NCBI GenBank assembly: GCA_001783715.1
Contig: MFNF01000008.1
Span: 1 to 50,864, forward strand
DNA length: 50,864 nt
Origin: Candidatus Lambdaproteobacteria bacterium RIFOXYD2_FULL_56_26
GTDB lineage: Bacteria; SAR324; XYD2-FULL-50-16
Direction: 5' to 3'
Position 1 is the first letter of the stretch. Every line of letters begins with the position of its first letter. The position numbers and the translations under genes are program-made. This document shows positions 33,946-41,705 of the stretch, piece by piece. The notes under the pieces are model-generated. The model was not told the origin of the DNA and searched no databases. It worked only from the letters and a program-made list of their open reading frames with translations.

Positions 33946-34668
33946 TCATAACGCCGATCCGGCCCAGGTCAACTCCAGTGGCCCCCCCGGTCCGGGCAAA
34001 AGGAAGGCACCCAAAGGGGCCTGGAGCCACAAAAGCAGGGGTACCAAGACGGCGGCCCCAAACTCCGAAACCTGGGGCGGAGGGGGACCGGGGAGAAACT
34101 TGACCTCCAGACCCGTCCCTGCGCCCAGCAGCAGGCCCAGCCCATAAGGGCCGTCCTGGCAATGGAGCGGCGGATGGAGCCCCGCCGGGACCGGTTCATC
34201 GGCAAACAGCAGGGCCACCTTGCGTCCCTCGTAGCGACAGAGAAGCCCCAGCGCCTCCACCAGCCCCGCACCCAAACTGCCCACCCCCGCCGAAACGGCT
34301 CCGGCCGGTTGGCGGTTGTCCAAGGCCAGACTCACCCGGCCCACCGGGCTGTTGTGCACCGAATGGCTGAACCCAGCGGGGCTCAAGACCTCACCTCGGG
34401 TCAACTGGTCGAGCAAAAGGGCGGTAGTGGTGATCTCTCCATGTTGGCTGGCCAAGAGCAGCAAGGCTTCCCGCATCACCGTGGGCGGAGCCAAACGGTG
34501 GGCGAGGTCCAAAGCCAGCTTGCCGACCCAAGAGACCCTCCGTCTGGCCAGGGGAGGCAAAAACTCCAGGCTCGGCTCCGGGGCCGGGCCTTCTGGCCTC
34601 ACCCAACCGGCCAAGCGGCTGGGGTCGTTGCAGCCGGGCAAAAAAAAGCACCAAGAGATCAGTTTCAT
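33946..34668 (-). CDS. Beta-ketoacyl synthase-like protein, ApeC/chain-length-factor type
   Basis: This is a 240-residue protein matching the short ketosynthase-like family (PF13723-type). Visible landmarks are MREALLLLASQHGEITTTALLL, the FSHSVHNSPVGRVSLAL segment where full ketosynthases place their active-site region, and GAVSAGVGSLGAGLVEALGLL. No Cys nucleophile in the TACSS-type motif is present, so it is probably a chain-length factor and not catalytic. In known aryl-polyene systems ApeC pairs with a ketosynthase (ApeO), which is absent from this window. The start is a plain ATG with no clear ribosome-binding site. Confidence 0.82.
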   Translation of the reverse strand: MKLISWCFFLPGCNDPSRLAGWVRPEGPAPEPSLEFLPPLARRRVSWVGKLALDLAHRLAPPTVMREALLLLASQHGEITTTALLLDQLTRGEVLSPAGFSHSVHNSPVGRVSLALDNRQPAGAVSAGVGSLGAGLVEALGLLCRYEGRKVALLFADEPVPAGLHPPLHCQDGPYGLGLLLGAGTGLEVKFLPGPPPPQVSEFGAAVLVPLLLWLQAPLGAFLLPGPGGPLELTWAGSAL

Positions 34669-34674
34669 GTTTTT

Positions 34675-34703
34675 AATCTAGGGCCAGCGGGCCAAAAAGG
34701 CAA
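34675..34703 (-). promoter_or_regulatory. Candidate promoter of the polyene operon, possibly leaderless
   Basis: On the minus strand TTGCCT (34698-34703) is 17 bases from TAGATT (34675-34680). The expected start point coincides with the ATG at 34666-34668, so the first gene may be translated from a leaderless transcript, which fits its missing ribosome-binding site. Confidence 0.35.
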
Positions 34704-34827
34704 CCTCCCAAGGAGATTACCGGAGGCCCCTGCTCTAAGGAGAAATCCTTGTAAAATCAAATTGGGCTTGGCGGAAGCAGGGTTTTTGTTTAGCTTGGAT
34801 TGACCTGAAAAAACCGATGGAGTTTTG

Positions 34828-35979
34828 ATGTTTCAATGGCCCAAAACCGGCCTGACCTTGGCCCTGCTGTTTTGCTTGACCGTCCAAGGTTTCACCGCCC
34901 AAGGACAGTTTTTGGTTCCCGAACGGCGAAGGCTCTTTGAAAACCGGCAGGAAAACGTTTACATGGTTATCCCCGCCGTGGCTTCTCTGCCGGGATTGGG
35001 GGTGTTTGCCGGGGTGTTGGGCTCCTTTTCCAACATCATGGGCACCGGAGTGGACGCAGCGGTCACCGAAGCCCGCACCTTTTCGGGCAGCTCGGACATC
35101 CGGGTTTCCGCCTACGCCTTGCGGGAAGTCCCGCTCTTTGTCCCCGGCCTGACTGTGGAATATTGGTTTGGAGACATCCAGTTCACCGACTATTTTTCTT
35201 ACCTCCCTGGCCGAGACTCGCCCAACTACCTGATTCCCTACACCGGAAAATTTAAATACTACTTCTTCAGTCCCTCCTACCGGCTTTGGGAGCGCAGGAT
35301 CGAGATCAATTACAATCTGGTGTTTTTTAAGGGCTACAGCATCGACAGCAGCGGCCAAGACACCCTGCAAGGTGCGCACAGCGCCAACGGCAGGCTGACC
35401 TTGGACCTGACCGACGACTGGGTGGACCCCGCCAAAGGGGTCCGGCTGTCCTACTCCACCAGCCTCACCGCCCCCCATTCAAGCCCTTTGGGGACCGACT
35501 CCAGCAGCAGCTCGGCGCTCCGTTCGGACCTCCAAACCAAAAGCTACCACGCCGGGTTTTACCTACCCGTTTACGACCGGACCACCTTGGCGCTGTACCA
35601 GGAACTCTCCGAGACCTGGGGCAAAGATGCCGGGAATGCCCAGGGGTTCGGCGGTGAGGCCCGGTTGCGGGGCTACCCGGCCGGACGTTGGACCGACCGT
35701 TTCGCCCAAACCGGAATCGCCGAGGTTCGTTACACCTTGCCCTACAATTTTGAAATCGAAAGTCTTTTGGTCCACGGGCACCTTGACGGGGTCCAACTGG
35801 CGGCTTTTGCCGAACAAGGCCAAGTTTCTCCAACCCGTGATTCCAGTTTGTGGTCCAACCAACACCAAAGTTTTGGGGTTGGTGCTAGACTCTTGATTGA
35901 CGCCATCATTCTGCGGCTGGACCTCGCCACCGCCGATGAAGGCCCCCAAACCCACTTGACGATCAACCATGCCTTTTAA
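34828..35979 (+). CDS. Outer-membrane beta-barrel protein, Omp85/BamA C-terminal type
   Basis: This is a 383-residue exported protein. A signal peptide (TGLTLALLFCLTVQGFTAQG) is followed by amphipathic strands throughout and a terminal Phe (TINHAF), as in BamA-inserted barrels. GGEARLRGYPAGRWTD carries the LRGY variant of the VRGF/Y motif on the loop-6 hairpin of Omp85 proteins. POTRA domains are absent, so this is a barrel-only member (bacterial surface antigen, PF01103-like). The ATG at 34828 follows GGAG. It is divergent from the polyene operon and overlaps the lipoprotein gene by 11 bases. Confidence 0.85.
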   Translation: MFQWPKTGLTLALLFCLTVQGFTAQGQFLVPERRRLFENRQENVYMVIPAVASLPGLGVFAGVLGSFSNIMGTGVDAAVTEARTFSGSSDIRVSAYALREVPLFVPGLTVEYWFGDIQFTDYFSYLPGRDSPNYLIPYTGKFKYYFFSPSYRLWERRIEINYNLVFFKGYSIDSSGQDTLQGAHSANGRLTLDLTDDWVDPAKGVRLSYSTSLTAPHSSPLGTDSSSSSALRSDLQTKSYHAGFYLPVYDRTTLALYQELSETWGKDAGNAQGFGGEARLRGYPAGRWTDRFAQTGIAEVRYTLPYNFEIESLLVHGHLDGVQLAAFAEQGQVSPTRDSSLWSNQHQSFGVGARLLIDAIILRLDLATADEGPQTHLTINHAF

Positions 35980-36538
35980 AACCACCTTGCTCACGGTTCT
36001 GGCCCTGGCTCTCTTGTCGGGCTGCGGCGGCGGAACGGACCTGAAAGAAACCCCCAAAGGCGATTTGGGGACCGGCTCGACCGGCCCCAGCCTCAGCAGC
36101 ACCCAGTCCACCCAAACCCTGGCCGCCCCTGACGGGACCTGGATCGGCAGCCTGAGCTTGGACCTGGGCTATTTTACCCCCCTGTACTCCGCCGCCGGGC
36201 CGACCGACGACCTTTACGCACTTTTGGCCAGCAGTCAATCGAGCCTCCAACTTTCCTTGGTAAGAATCCTGGGCCGCCCGGACACCGCCTGCCGCTACCA
36301 AGCGGCCCTGTTGGCCCGAGACCAGGGTTTTACCACTGGAGAAGCGGGGTTCAAGACCAACCGGCAGGGACTGGAACTCTACCAAGCCAGAGCCTCCAAC
36401 AATGCCGATTTTAGGGTTTTCACCTGCGCCAAGATCAAGGGTCAAGTGGGTGTGATCCTCAGCGCCCAGGCGAGCAGCGCCGCCGACCTGGAGGCGATTC
36501 CCTTTTATGGACTCCTTCACTCCCTCAAAGGCCTTTAA
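35969..36538 (+). CDS. Lipoprotein of unknown function
   Basis: This is a 189-residue protein with a lipobox at the end of its signal peptide (LALALLSGCGGG), so Cys19 should be acylated. A low-complexity Gly/Ser/Thr linker follows, then a small domain with Cys residues near CRYQAAL and FTCAKIKG that might pair in the periplasm. I do not recognise the family. It overlaps the end of the Omp85-type barrel gene by 11 bases, so the two are probably made together and may form an outer-membrane complex. Confidence 0.8.
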   Translation: MPFKTTLLTVLALALLSGCGGGTDLKETPKGDLGTGSTGPSLSSTQSTQTLAAPDGTWIGSLSLDLGYFTPLYSAAGPTDDLYALLASSQSSLQLSLVRILGRPDTACRYQAALLARDQGFTTGEAGFKTNRQGLELYQARASNNADFRVFTCAKIKGQVGVILSAQASSAADLEAIPFYGLLHSLKGL

Positions 36539-36559
36539 AACTCACACCCGGAGGTTTGT

Positions 36560-37273
36560 ATGCAGGTCACCAAGTACCCCGGTCCAGAGCGAGGTTATTT
36601 TGACCACCAATGGTTGCAAACCTACCACAGCTTTAGCTTTGCCGACTGGGTGGACCACGGCAAGATGGGCTGGGGGGCGCTCAGGGTTCTCAACGACGAT
36701 GTGATCCAGCCTGGACAGGGGTTTGGTACCCACGGGCACCGAGATATGGAGATCGTCACCGTCCTGCTGAGCGGGACCTTGGCCCACCAGGACAGCCAGG
36801 GGAACCGGGAAACCATTTTGCCCGGCGGACTGCAATACATGTGCGCCGGAACCGGGATCAGGCATTCCGAGTTCAACGGTTCCCCTACCGAGCCGCTGCG
36901 GCTCTTCCAAATCTGGATCTTGCCCTCCCGGGCCAACCTGCCTCCCGGTTACCAAACCGCCCCCACCGACTGGCTGACCCCAAAATCCACCCTGACCCTC
37001 TGCGCCGCCCCCACCGGAGCCCCCTTACCCTTGCAACAGGATGCCAGCCTTTGGTTGGGACATTTGCCCACCGGGACGCAGACCCAATACCCCCTCAAGG
37101 ACAACAACCGTAGGGTTTTTGTGCAGGTCGCCGAAGGTCAGCTGAAGTTGGGGGAGGTGGAATTGGAGGCCGGAGACGGGGCCGCAGTCAAGGGAGCAGG
37201 GGCCTTGTCCCTCAAGGTCTTGGAGACCTGCAAACTGGTCTTGATCGACAGCCTGGGCCAAGGTCGGGATTAA
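36560..37273 (+). CDS. Pirin family protein (YhhW type)
   Basis: This is a 237-residue bicupin. The N-terminal cupin has the metal-binding motif in GTHGHRDMEIVTVLLSG (two His) and the second part in GTGIRHSEFN (His and Glu). GFGTHGHRDMEI and the N-terminal YFDHQWLQTYHSFSFAD are typical of pirins such as YhhW, some of which have quercetin 2,3-dioxygenase activity. The role here is unknown. It follows the lipoprotein gene by 21 bases with GGAGG before the ATG. Confidence 0.93.
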   Translation: MQVTKYPGPERGYFDHQWLQTYHSFSFADWVDHGKMGWGALRVLNDDVIQPGQGFGTHGHRDMEIVTVLLSGTLAHQDSQGNRETILPGGLQYMCAGTGIRHSEFNGSPTEPLRLFQIWILPSRANLPPGYQTAPTDWLTPKSTLTLCAAPTGAPLPLQQDASLWLGHLPTGTQTQYPLKDNNRRVFVQVAEGQLKLGEVELEAGDGAAVKGAGALSLKVLETCKLVLIDSLGQGRD

Positions 37274-37287
37274 AAATCTCCAGACAC

Positions 37288-37324
37288 AAAAAAAGGGTTA
37301 GCCCCCATTGCTGGGGACCAACCC
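37288..37324 (-). terminator. Intrinsic terminator, copy 1 of a repeated hairpin
   Basis: Outer arms GGGTT (37295-37299) and AACCC (37320-37324), inner arms CCCC (37303-37306) and GGGG (37313-37316). On the minus strand seven T residues follow, giving a good terminator for the gene ending at 37332. It also lies just after the pirin stop on the plus strand. It shares GCTGGGGACCAACCCT with the hairpin at 37910-37939. Confidence 0.7.
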
Positions 37325-37331
37325 TAGTACA

Positions 37332-37736
37332 TTATTTTGAGTTGGGCTTGTCTGCAACAACGCCCTGAGATTTTGCCTGAGCGGTTTGCTGCTCTTTTGA
37401 TTCCTGTTCCAACTCCTTTTTCATCTTTTCTACCCGGTCACTTAGCCAATCCACTATTTCCTCCTCCGAAAGGTCTTGGTTCTTCAAGTTTTCGATTATG
37501 CTAGGTTCTATAAATTGGAGCGCCCTTTCTCTTTCGGCATCGGTGCTTGCAATGTGGTAGTCGTTTATTGCAGCAGTTACTCTGTCTATCACAGCTTGTT
37601 TTGTAATATCGATTGAAACTTGGGTAGAAAACCTGGTCAGTGTATTCACACTCGGGTTGGAGGAAGAAACCTCAAGTCCAACAGCCGCCATTGACAATAG
37701 AATCAAGCAAAACGCCAGAAAAATATGTTTGTTCAT
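37332..37736 (-). CDS. Small secreted protein of unknown function in an AT-richer segment
   Basis: This is a 134-residue protein. A signal peptide covers about residues 1-22 (FLAFCLILLSMAAVGLEV), and the remainder is helical and highly charged, ending in Glu/Gln/Lys-rich sequence (KMKKELEQESKEQQTAQ) without Cys. I find no family motif. Codon use is visibly AT-richer than in the neighbours, suggesting later acquisition or relaxed selection. The ATG at 37736 starts at the signal peptide. Related hairpins lie directly downstream (copy 1) and about 170 bases upstream (copy 2). Confidence 0.68.
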   Translation of the reverse strand: MNKHIFLAFCLILLSMAAVGLEVSSSNPSVNTLTRFSTQVSIDITKQAVIDRVTAAINDYHIASTDAERERALQFIEPSIIENLKNQDLSEEEIVDWLSDRVEKMKKELEQESKEQQTAQAKSQGVVADKPNSK

Positions 37737-37903
37737 CGTCTCTCTCGTAGTATGTTGGAAGCCCAATCAATTTAAGCCCCAGGTTAGCCTAAACTCCGCT
37801 CACTCAAGGACTACACCCTCTTTAGAAGAATTGTCCAAACAACTTTTAGGCTTCTGTATCCAACAATGACGATTTCGCCCGACAGCGTTATTGGTCCCAA
37901 AAT

Positions 37904-37949
37904 AAAAAAGGGTTGGCCACCATCGCTGGGGACCAACCCTTTTTATTTT
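37904..37949. terminator. Bidirectional intrinsic terminator, copy 2 of a repeated hairpin
   Basis: GGGTTGG (37910-37916) pairs with CCAACCC (37933-37939). The plus strand continues with TTTTTATTTT and the minus strand with six T residues. It lies 15 bases beyond the typA stop, so it should end the typA transcript, and it could stop transcription from either side. Confidence 0.78.
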
Positions 37950-37964
37950 CCTGCCACCGATCCG

Positions 37965-39782
37965 CTACTTCTTGCGTTTCTCGGAAATGTTCCGTTCGTT
38001 GGTGTTCAAGATCGCCTTACGCAGACGGACCGACTTGGGGGTTGCTTCCACCAATTCGTCGTCCCGCAGGAAGTTGATCGCCGCTTCCAAGGTCATGGTC
38101 TTGATCGGCGAGAGGGTGACGGCATCGTCGTGGCCCGAAGCCCGCATGTTGGTCAGCTTCTTTTCCTTACAAGCGTTGACTACAATGTCTTGCTCCCGGT
38201 TGTTTTCCCCGATGATCATGCCTTCGTAAATCGGGTCGCCGGGGACCACAAACAAAATCCCCCTGGGCTCCAGGTTAAACAAGGCGTATGCCACCGCTTC
38301 CCCTTGCCGGTCGGAGATGATCGAGCCGGTGTGGCGGGTCGGGAAGTCCCCACGGAATTCTTCGTACCCCGAAAGGTAGCTGTTCATCAGCCCGGTCCCC
38401 TTGGTGTCGGTCAGGAACTCGTCCCGGTAGCCGATCAGGGAGCGGCTGGGCACACTGAATTCCACCCGCACCCGGCCAGTGCCGTGGTTGATCAGGTTGA
38501 TCATCTTGCCTTTTTTGATGCTCAGCTTCTCGGTCACTACCCCAACGTAAGACTCTTCGCAGTCCACATAAAGGTGTTCGATCGGCTCCATCTTTTTGCC
38601 GTCTTCAAACTTGTAGATCACCTCGGGGCGGCTGACGTTCAGCTCATACCCTTCCCGGCGCATCTGTTCGATCAGGATGGCCATTTGGAATTCCCCACGG
38701 CCCTTGACCATGAAGCTGTCCTTGTCGTCGGTGAACTCCACCTTGAGAGCGACGTTGCGCAAGGTTTCCTTGACCAGCCGTTCCTTGATCTTGGAAGACT
38801 GGACCAACTTGCCTTCCTTGCCCGAAAGCGGTCCGCTGTTGATCCCAAAGCGCATGGCCACGGTAGGCTCGTCGATGGAGATACGTTTGAGCGCCTTGCC
38901 GGTGGCCGATTCGGTGATGGTGTCGCCGATCTTTACGTCTTCGATCCCCGAGATCACGATGATCTCCCCGGCTTCGGCGAAGGCCACTTCCTCAAAGCCC
39001 AAGCCCCGGTAAACCTGAAGCTTGCCGACCTTGACCGGCTCCCGTTCCCCGGCTTCGTTGATGCAGACCAACTTGTCGGCAGCGGTGACCCGGCCGTTGT
39101 GGATCTTGCCGATCGCCAAGCGGCCCAGGTAGTCCGAGTAACCCAGGTCGGAAACCAACATTTGGAAGGGCTCGTCCGGCTTGAATTTCGGGGCCGGGAC
39201 CTTGTCCACGATGGTGTCGAGCAAAGGCCGTAGGTCAACGTTTTCGTCTTCCAGCTTAAATTTGGCAATCCCATCCCGGCCAATGGCAAACAAGAGGGGG
39301 AATTCCAACTGCTCGTCCCCGGCCCCCAGGTCGATGAAAAGGTCGTAAATTTCGTTGGTGATCTCTTCGATCCGAGCGTCCTTGCGGTCGATCTTGTTGA
39401 TCACCACAATCACCCGCAGGCCCAAGGCCAGGGTTTTTTCCAGCACAAACCTGGTTTGGGGCAACGGCCCTTCGGAAGCGTCCACCAGCAAAATTGCACC
39501 ATCGGCCATCGAAAGGCTCCGCTCCACCTCGCCGCCAAAGTCGGCGTGGCCAGGGGTGTCGATGATGTTGATTTTTACATCCCCATATTTGACCGCACAG
39601 TTCTTGGCCGCAATGGTGATTCCCCTTTCCCGCTCCAAGTCCCCGGAGTCCATCACCCGGTTCTCCACCTCCTGGCCCACACGGAAGGTGCCGCACTGTT
39701 TGAACAGTTGATCGACCAGGGTGGTTTTTCCGTGGTCAACGTGGGCAATAATGGCAACCGAGCGAAGCTTGTCGTTAAACAT
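37965..39782 (-). CDS. typA: Translational GTPase TypA/BipA
   Basis: TypA is a ribosome-binding GTPase of the EF-G/LepA group involved in 50S assembly and stress adaptation. The 605-residue protein starts VAIIAHVDHGKTTLVDQLF (G1), followed by RERGITIAAKN (G2), DTPGHADFGGEVER (G3) and VINKIDRKDA (G4). Later domains include EFLTDTKGTGLMNS and the C-terminal RASGHDDAVTLSPIK, typical of BipA. It is a monocistronic gene ending at the hairpin at 37904-37949. Confidence 0.97.
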   Translation of the reverse strand: MFNDKLRSVAIIAHVDHGKTTLVDQLFKQCGTFRVGQEVENRVMDSGDLERERGITIAAKNCAVKYGDVKINIIDTPGHADFGGEVERSLSMADGAILLVDASEGPLPQTRFVLEKTLALGLRVIVVINKIDRKDARIEEITNEIYDLFIDLGAGDEQLEFPLLFAIGRDGIAKFKLEDENVDLRPLLDTIVDKVPAPKFKPDEPFQMLVSDLGYSDYLGRLAIGKIHNGRVTAADKLVCINEAGEREPVKVGKLQVYRGLGFEEVAFAEAGEIIVISGIEDVKIGDTITESATGKALKRISIDEPTVAMRFGINSGPLSGKEGKLVQSSKIKERLVKETLRNVALKVEFTDDKDSFMVKGRGEFQMAILIEQMRREGYELNVSRPEVIYKFEDGKKMEPIEHLYVDCEESYVGVVTEKLSIKKGKMINLINHGTGRVRVEFSVPSRSLIGYRDEFLTDTKGTGLMNSYLSGYEEFRGDFPTRHTGSIISDRQGEAVAYALFNLEPRGILFVVPGDPIYEGMIIGENNREQDIVVNACKEKKLTNMRASGHDDAVTLSPIKTMTLEAAINFLRDDELVEATPKSVRLRKAILNTNERNISEKRKK

Positions 39783-40135
39783 CTTTTTGCAAGTAGGGAA
39801 GGGTTAGAGAATGAATCTGATTAGCATAACGATTCCATCGCTTCCTAGCCAGCAATTTTTAAGACCTATAAAATCATATTATTACACTGATGATCCTGCT
39901 TTGTGTCCCCCCACCGGAACTTTCGGCTTTGCCGCAAACTTCATTTGAGGGGCAAAACTCTCCTGCTCCGCTTGAGGAAATGGGACCTTTTGGTGCTGGG
40001 TTTGCTCCTGTCGTCGTAGAAGCATCCAAAAGCGATTGGCAAAAACTTTGTTTTGTAAAAACCCGCAATTATTCGGCCGCAGCACTTTAAATCAAGACAT
40101 CGTGCCCCAAAAAACGGCCCGGACCCGGCTGGGGG
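39783..40135. other. Non-coding region upstream of typA
   Basis: These 353 bases are AT-rich in the first third. Only short open frames without ribosome-binding sites or recognisable products occur on either strand. TATGCT on the minus strand near 39829 is a possible -10 of typA without a well-spaced -35. A GC-rich stretch near 40107-40133, just past the outer-membrane gene stop, is followed on the minus strand by six T residues and may be a weak terminator. Confidence 0.4.
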
Positions 40136-41107
40136 TTAGAAGTAGAAGTTGAGCCGCAGGTCCGTGCCGATTGCGTCTGGGGCGTTGTTGCCCCAGTAGG
40201 TGCCTTTGGTCCGAAGTTCCAGGACCCAAGGCAGAAGAATCGGTCCTTCCTCCAGGGCCTTGAGGTTGCCCAAACCCAGCACCGCCCAGTAACGGGTCGA
40301 AAGGCTGGCATCCTTTTGGTCCAACTTGTCCACATAGGTTTTGCCTGCCTCCAAGACTCCGGCATAAAGCCCCCAATGGAACCAGCCCAACTGGTGTTCA
40401 AAACCGGATTGAAAGTATCGGTCGCCGTTGCCGTACAGATCGACCGACCGACCCTGGGCATCGGTGGTCTTGCCCTTGAAGGCTATGCTGCCCTCGGCTC
40501 TGTTGCGAAAAGCCACTCGGGTCCCCGAAAGGTAAATGTCCCAATACAGCCTCATCCCCGCCTTTCTGACCCCGGTACTGGTTTGCAGCTTCCCTGGTTG
40601 GTCGTAGGATACCGTTTCGCCCGGTTGCTGGTAAAAGAATTCGGTCATCACCCAGTGATTGTCCGAGTAGTGGTTTAGTTTGGAGCCCACCAGTTCAATG
40701 TCCCCCAAGCCGCTTCTGGTTGCGCTCTCTTGGGAGCGCACGAAGTTGTCCACATCGGCATTGCCGGGGTTGGGGTTGGACAAGGAAGAGGTGCGTTGCT
40801 CGGTGACCTGGGCCACCTTTAACCCCAGGTTGTAGTCCCGGCTGAGTCCATAGGTCAGGGCGGTCACCTGTTTGGTTTCTGTGCGGCTCAAGGAGCCCTG
40901 CAAGGGTACGCCGCCCAAACCGGCTCGGGCCGACTGTTGGGCCTGCAAACTTTCAGTCTGGGTCTTTTTGGCCATCCCTTTGGACCAAGACCAGCTTTCC
41001 TGGGCGGCCAACACCCGCACCGAACCTTCGGGCACGAACAGGATCTCCTGGGCCTTCAACTGGAACGGCAGGCCCAATAAAACAAACAGAAACAAAATCA
41101 AAGGCAT
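40136..41107 (-). CDS. Predicted outer-membrane protein at the end of the mre operon
   Basis: This is a 323-residue exported protein. A signal peptide (PLILFLFVLLGLPFQLKA) is followed by alternating amphipathic strands rich in Tyr, Trp, Gly and Asn (RAGMRLYWDIYLS-like segments), ending LRLNFYF with the terminal Phe of BAM substrates. I do not recognise the family; it looks like a barrel of 10-14 strands. It starts seven bases after maf and is therefore the last gene of the mreBCD-mrdA-maf run. Confidence 0.75.
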   Translation of the reverse strand: MPLILFLFVLLGLPFQLKAQEILFVPEGSVRVLAAQESWSWSKGMAKKTQTESLQAQQSARAGLGGVPLQGSLSRTETKQVTALTYGLSRDYNLGLKVAQVTEQRTSSLSNPNPGNADVDNFVRSQESATRSGLGDIELVGSKLNHYSDNHWVMTEFFYQQPGETVSYDQPGKLQTSTGVRKAGMRLYWDIYLSGTRVAFRNRAEGSIAFKGKTTDAQGRSVDLYGNGDRYFQSGFEHQLGWFHWGLYAGVLEAGKTYVDKLDQKDASLSTRYWAVLGLGNLKALEEGPILLPWVLELRTKGTYWGNNAPDAIGTDLRLNFYF

Positions 41108-41114
41108 GGTTCTC

Positions 41115-41705
41115 CTACGTCACCGGGCTCAAAACACCCCAATCGACCAAATCGGCCAGCAGTTCTTCGATGGGCAAGCCCACCACATTGTTGTAAGACC
41201 CTTCGATCGACTCCACCAAACAGGTCCCCAAACCTTGGATCGAATAGGCTCCCGCCTTGTCCAAAGGTTCGGTGGTCTTGGCATAGGCGGCCAGAAGGTC
41301 CAAGGAACTTTTTTTGAAGGTCACCCGGCTGATCACTTCTTTGATCAGATGCCGGTCCTTTAAGTAAAGGCCATAACCGGTGATCACTTGGTGACTTTTG
41401 CCGTTGAGCCGCTGCAACATCGGCAACACCCCCTCTGGCCCCTCCGGTTTCCCTAGAATTTGGTTTTCCAACAGCACCAGCGTATCTGCCACCACCACCA
41501 ACGTCCCTGACCGGGCCTCCGACAAAAAGGGCTCCGCCTTGGCGGCCACCATCCGGCGGACATAGTCCCAAGGGTCTTCCCCCGGCCAGACCGATTCGTC
41601 AATGTCCGCCGAACGAACCTCGAACTTGAGGCCGAACCGAGACAGGTATTCCTTACGCCTTGGGGAACCGGAGCCTAGCAAAATGGGGATTTGTTGGGAC
41701 AACAT
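41115..41705 (-). CDS. maf: Maf family nucleotide pyrophosphatase
   Basis: Maf proteins hydrolyse dTTP/UTP or modified nucleotides and are linked to cell-division arrest. The 196-residue protein has the signature SGSPRRKEYL, the metal- and substrate-site residues in SADIDESVWPGEDP, VADTLVLLENQILGKP, and YSIQGLGTCLVESIEGSYNNVVG. The last part with the Gln and Gly set suggests the dTTP/UTP (YhdE) group. The ATG overlaps the mrdA stop (TGATG). Maf genes next to mre genes are common. Confidence 0.93.
   Translation of the reverse strand: MLSQQIPILLGSGSPRRKEYLSRFGLKFEVRSADIDESVWPGEDPWDYVRRMVAAKAEPFLSEARSGTLVVVADTLVLLENQILGKPEGPEGVLPMLQRLNGKSHQVITGYGLYLKDRHLIKEVISRVTFKKSSLDLLAAYAKTTEPLDKAGAYSIQGLGTCLVESIEGSYNNVVGLPIEELLADLVDWGVLSPVT

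Noticed and set aside
39882-40090. Short open frames on both strands in the typA upstream region
   Set aside because: Overlapping antisense frames of about 65 codons with no ribosome-binding site or recognisable product.
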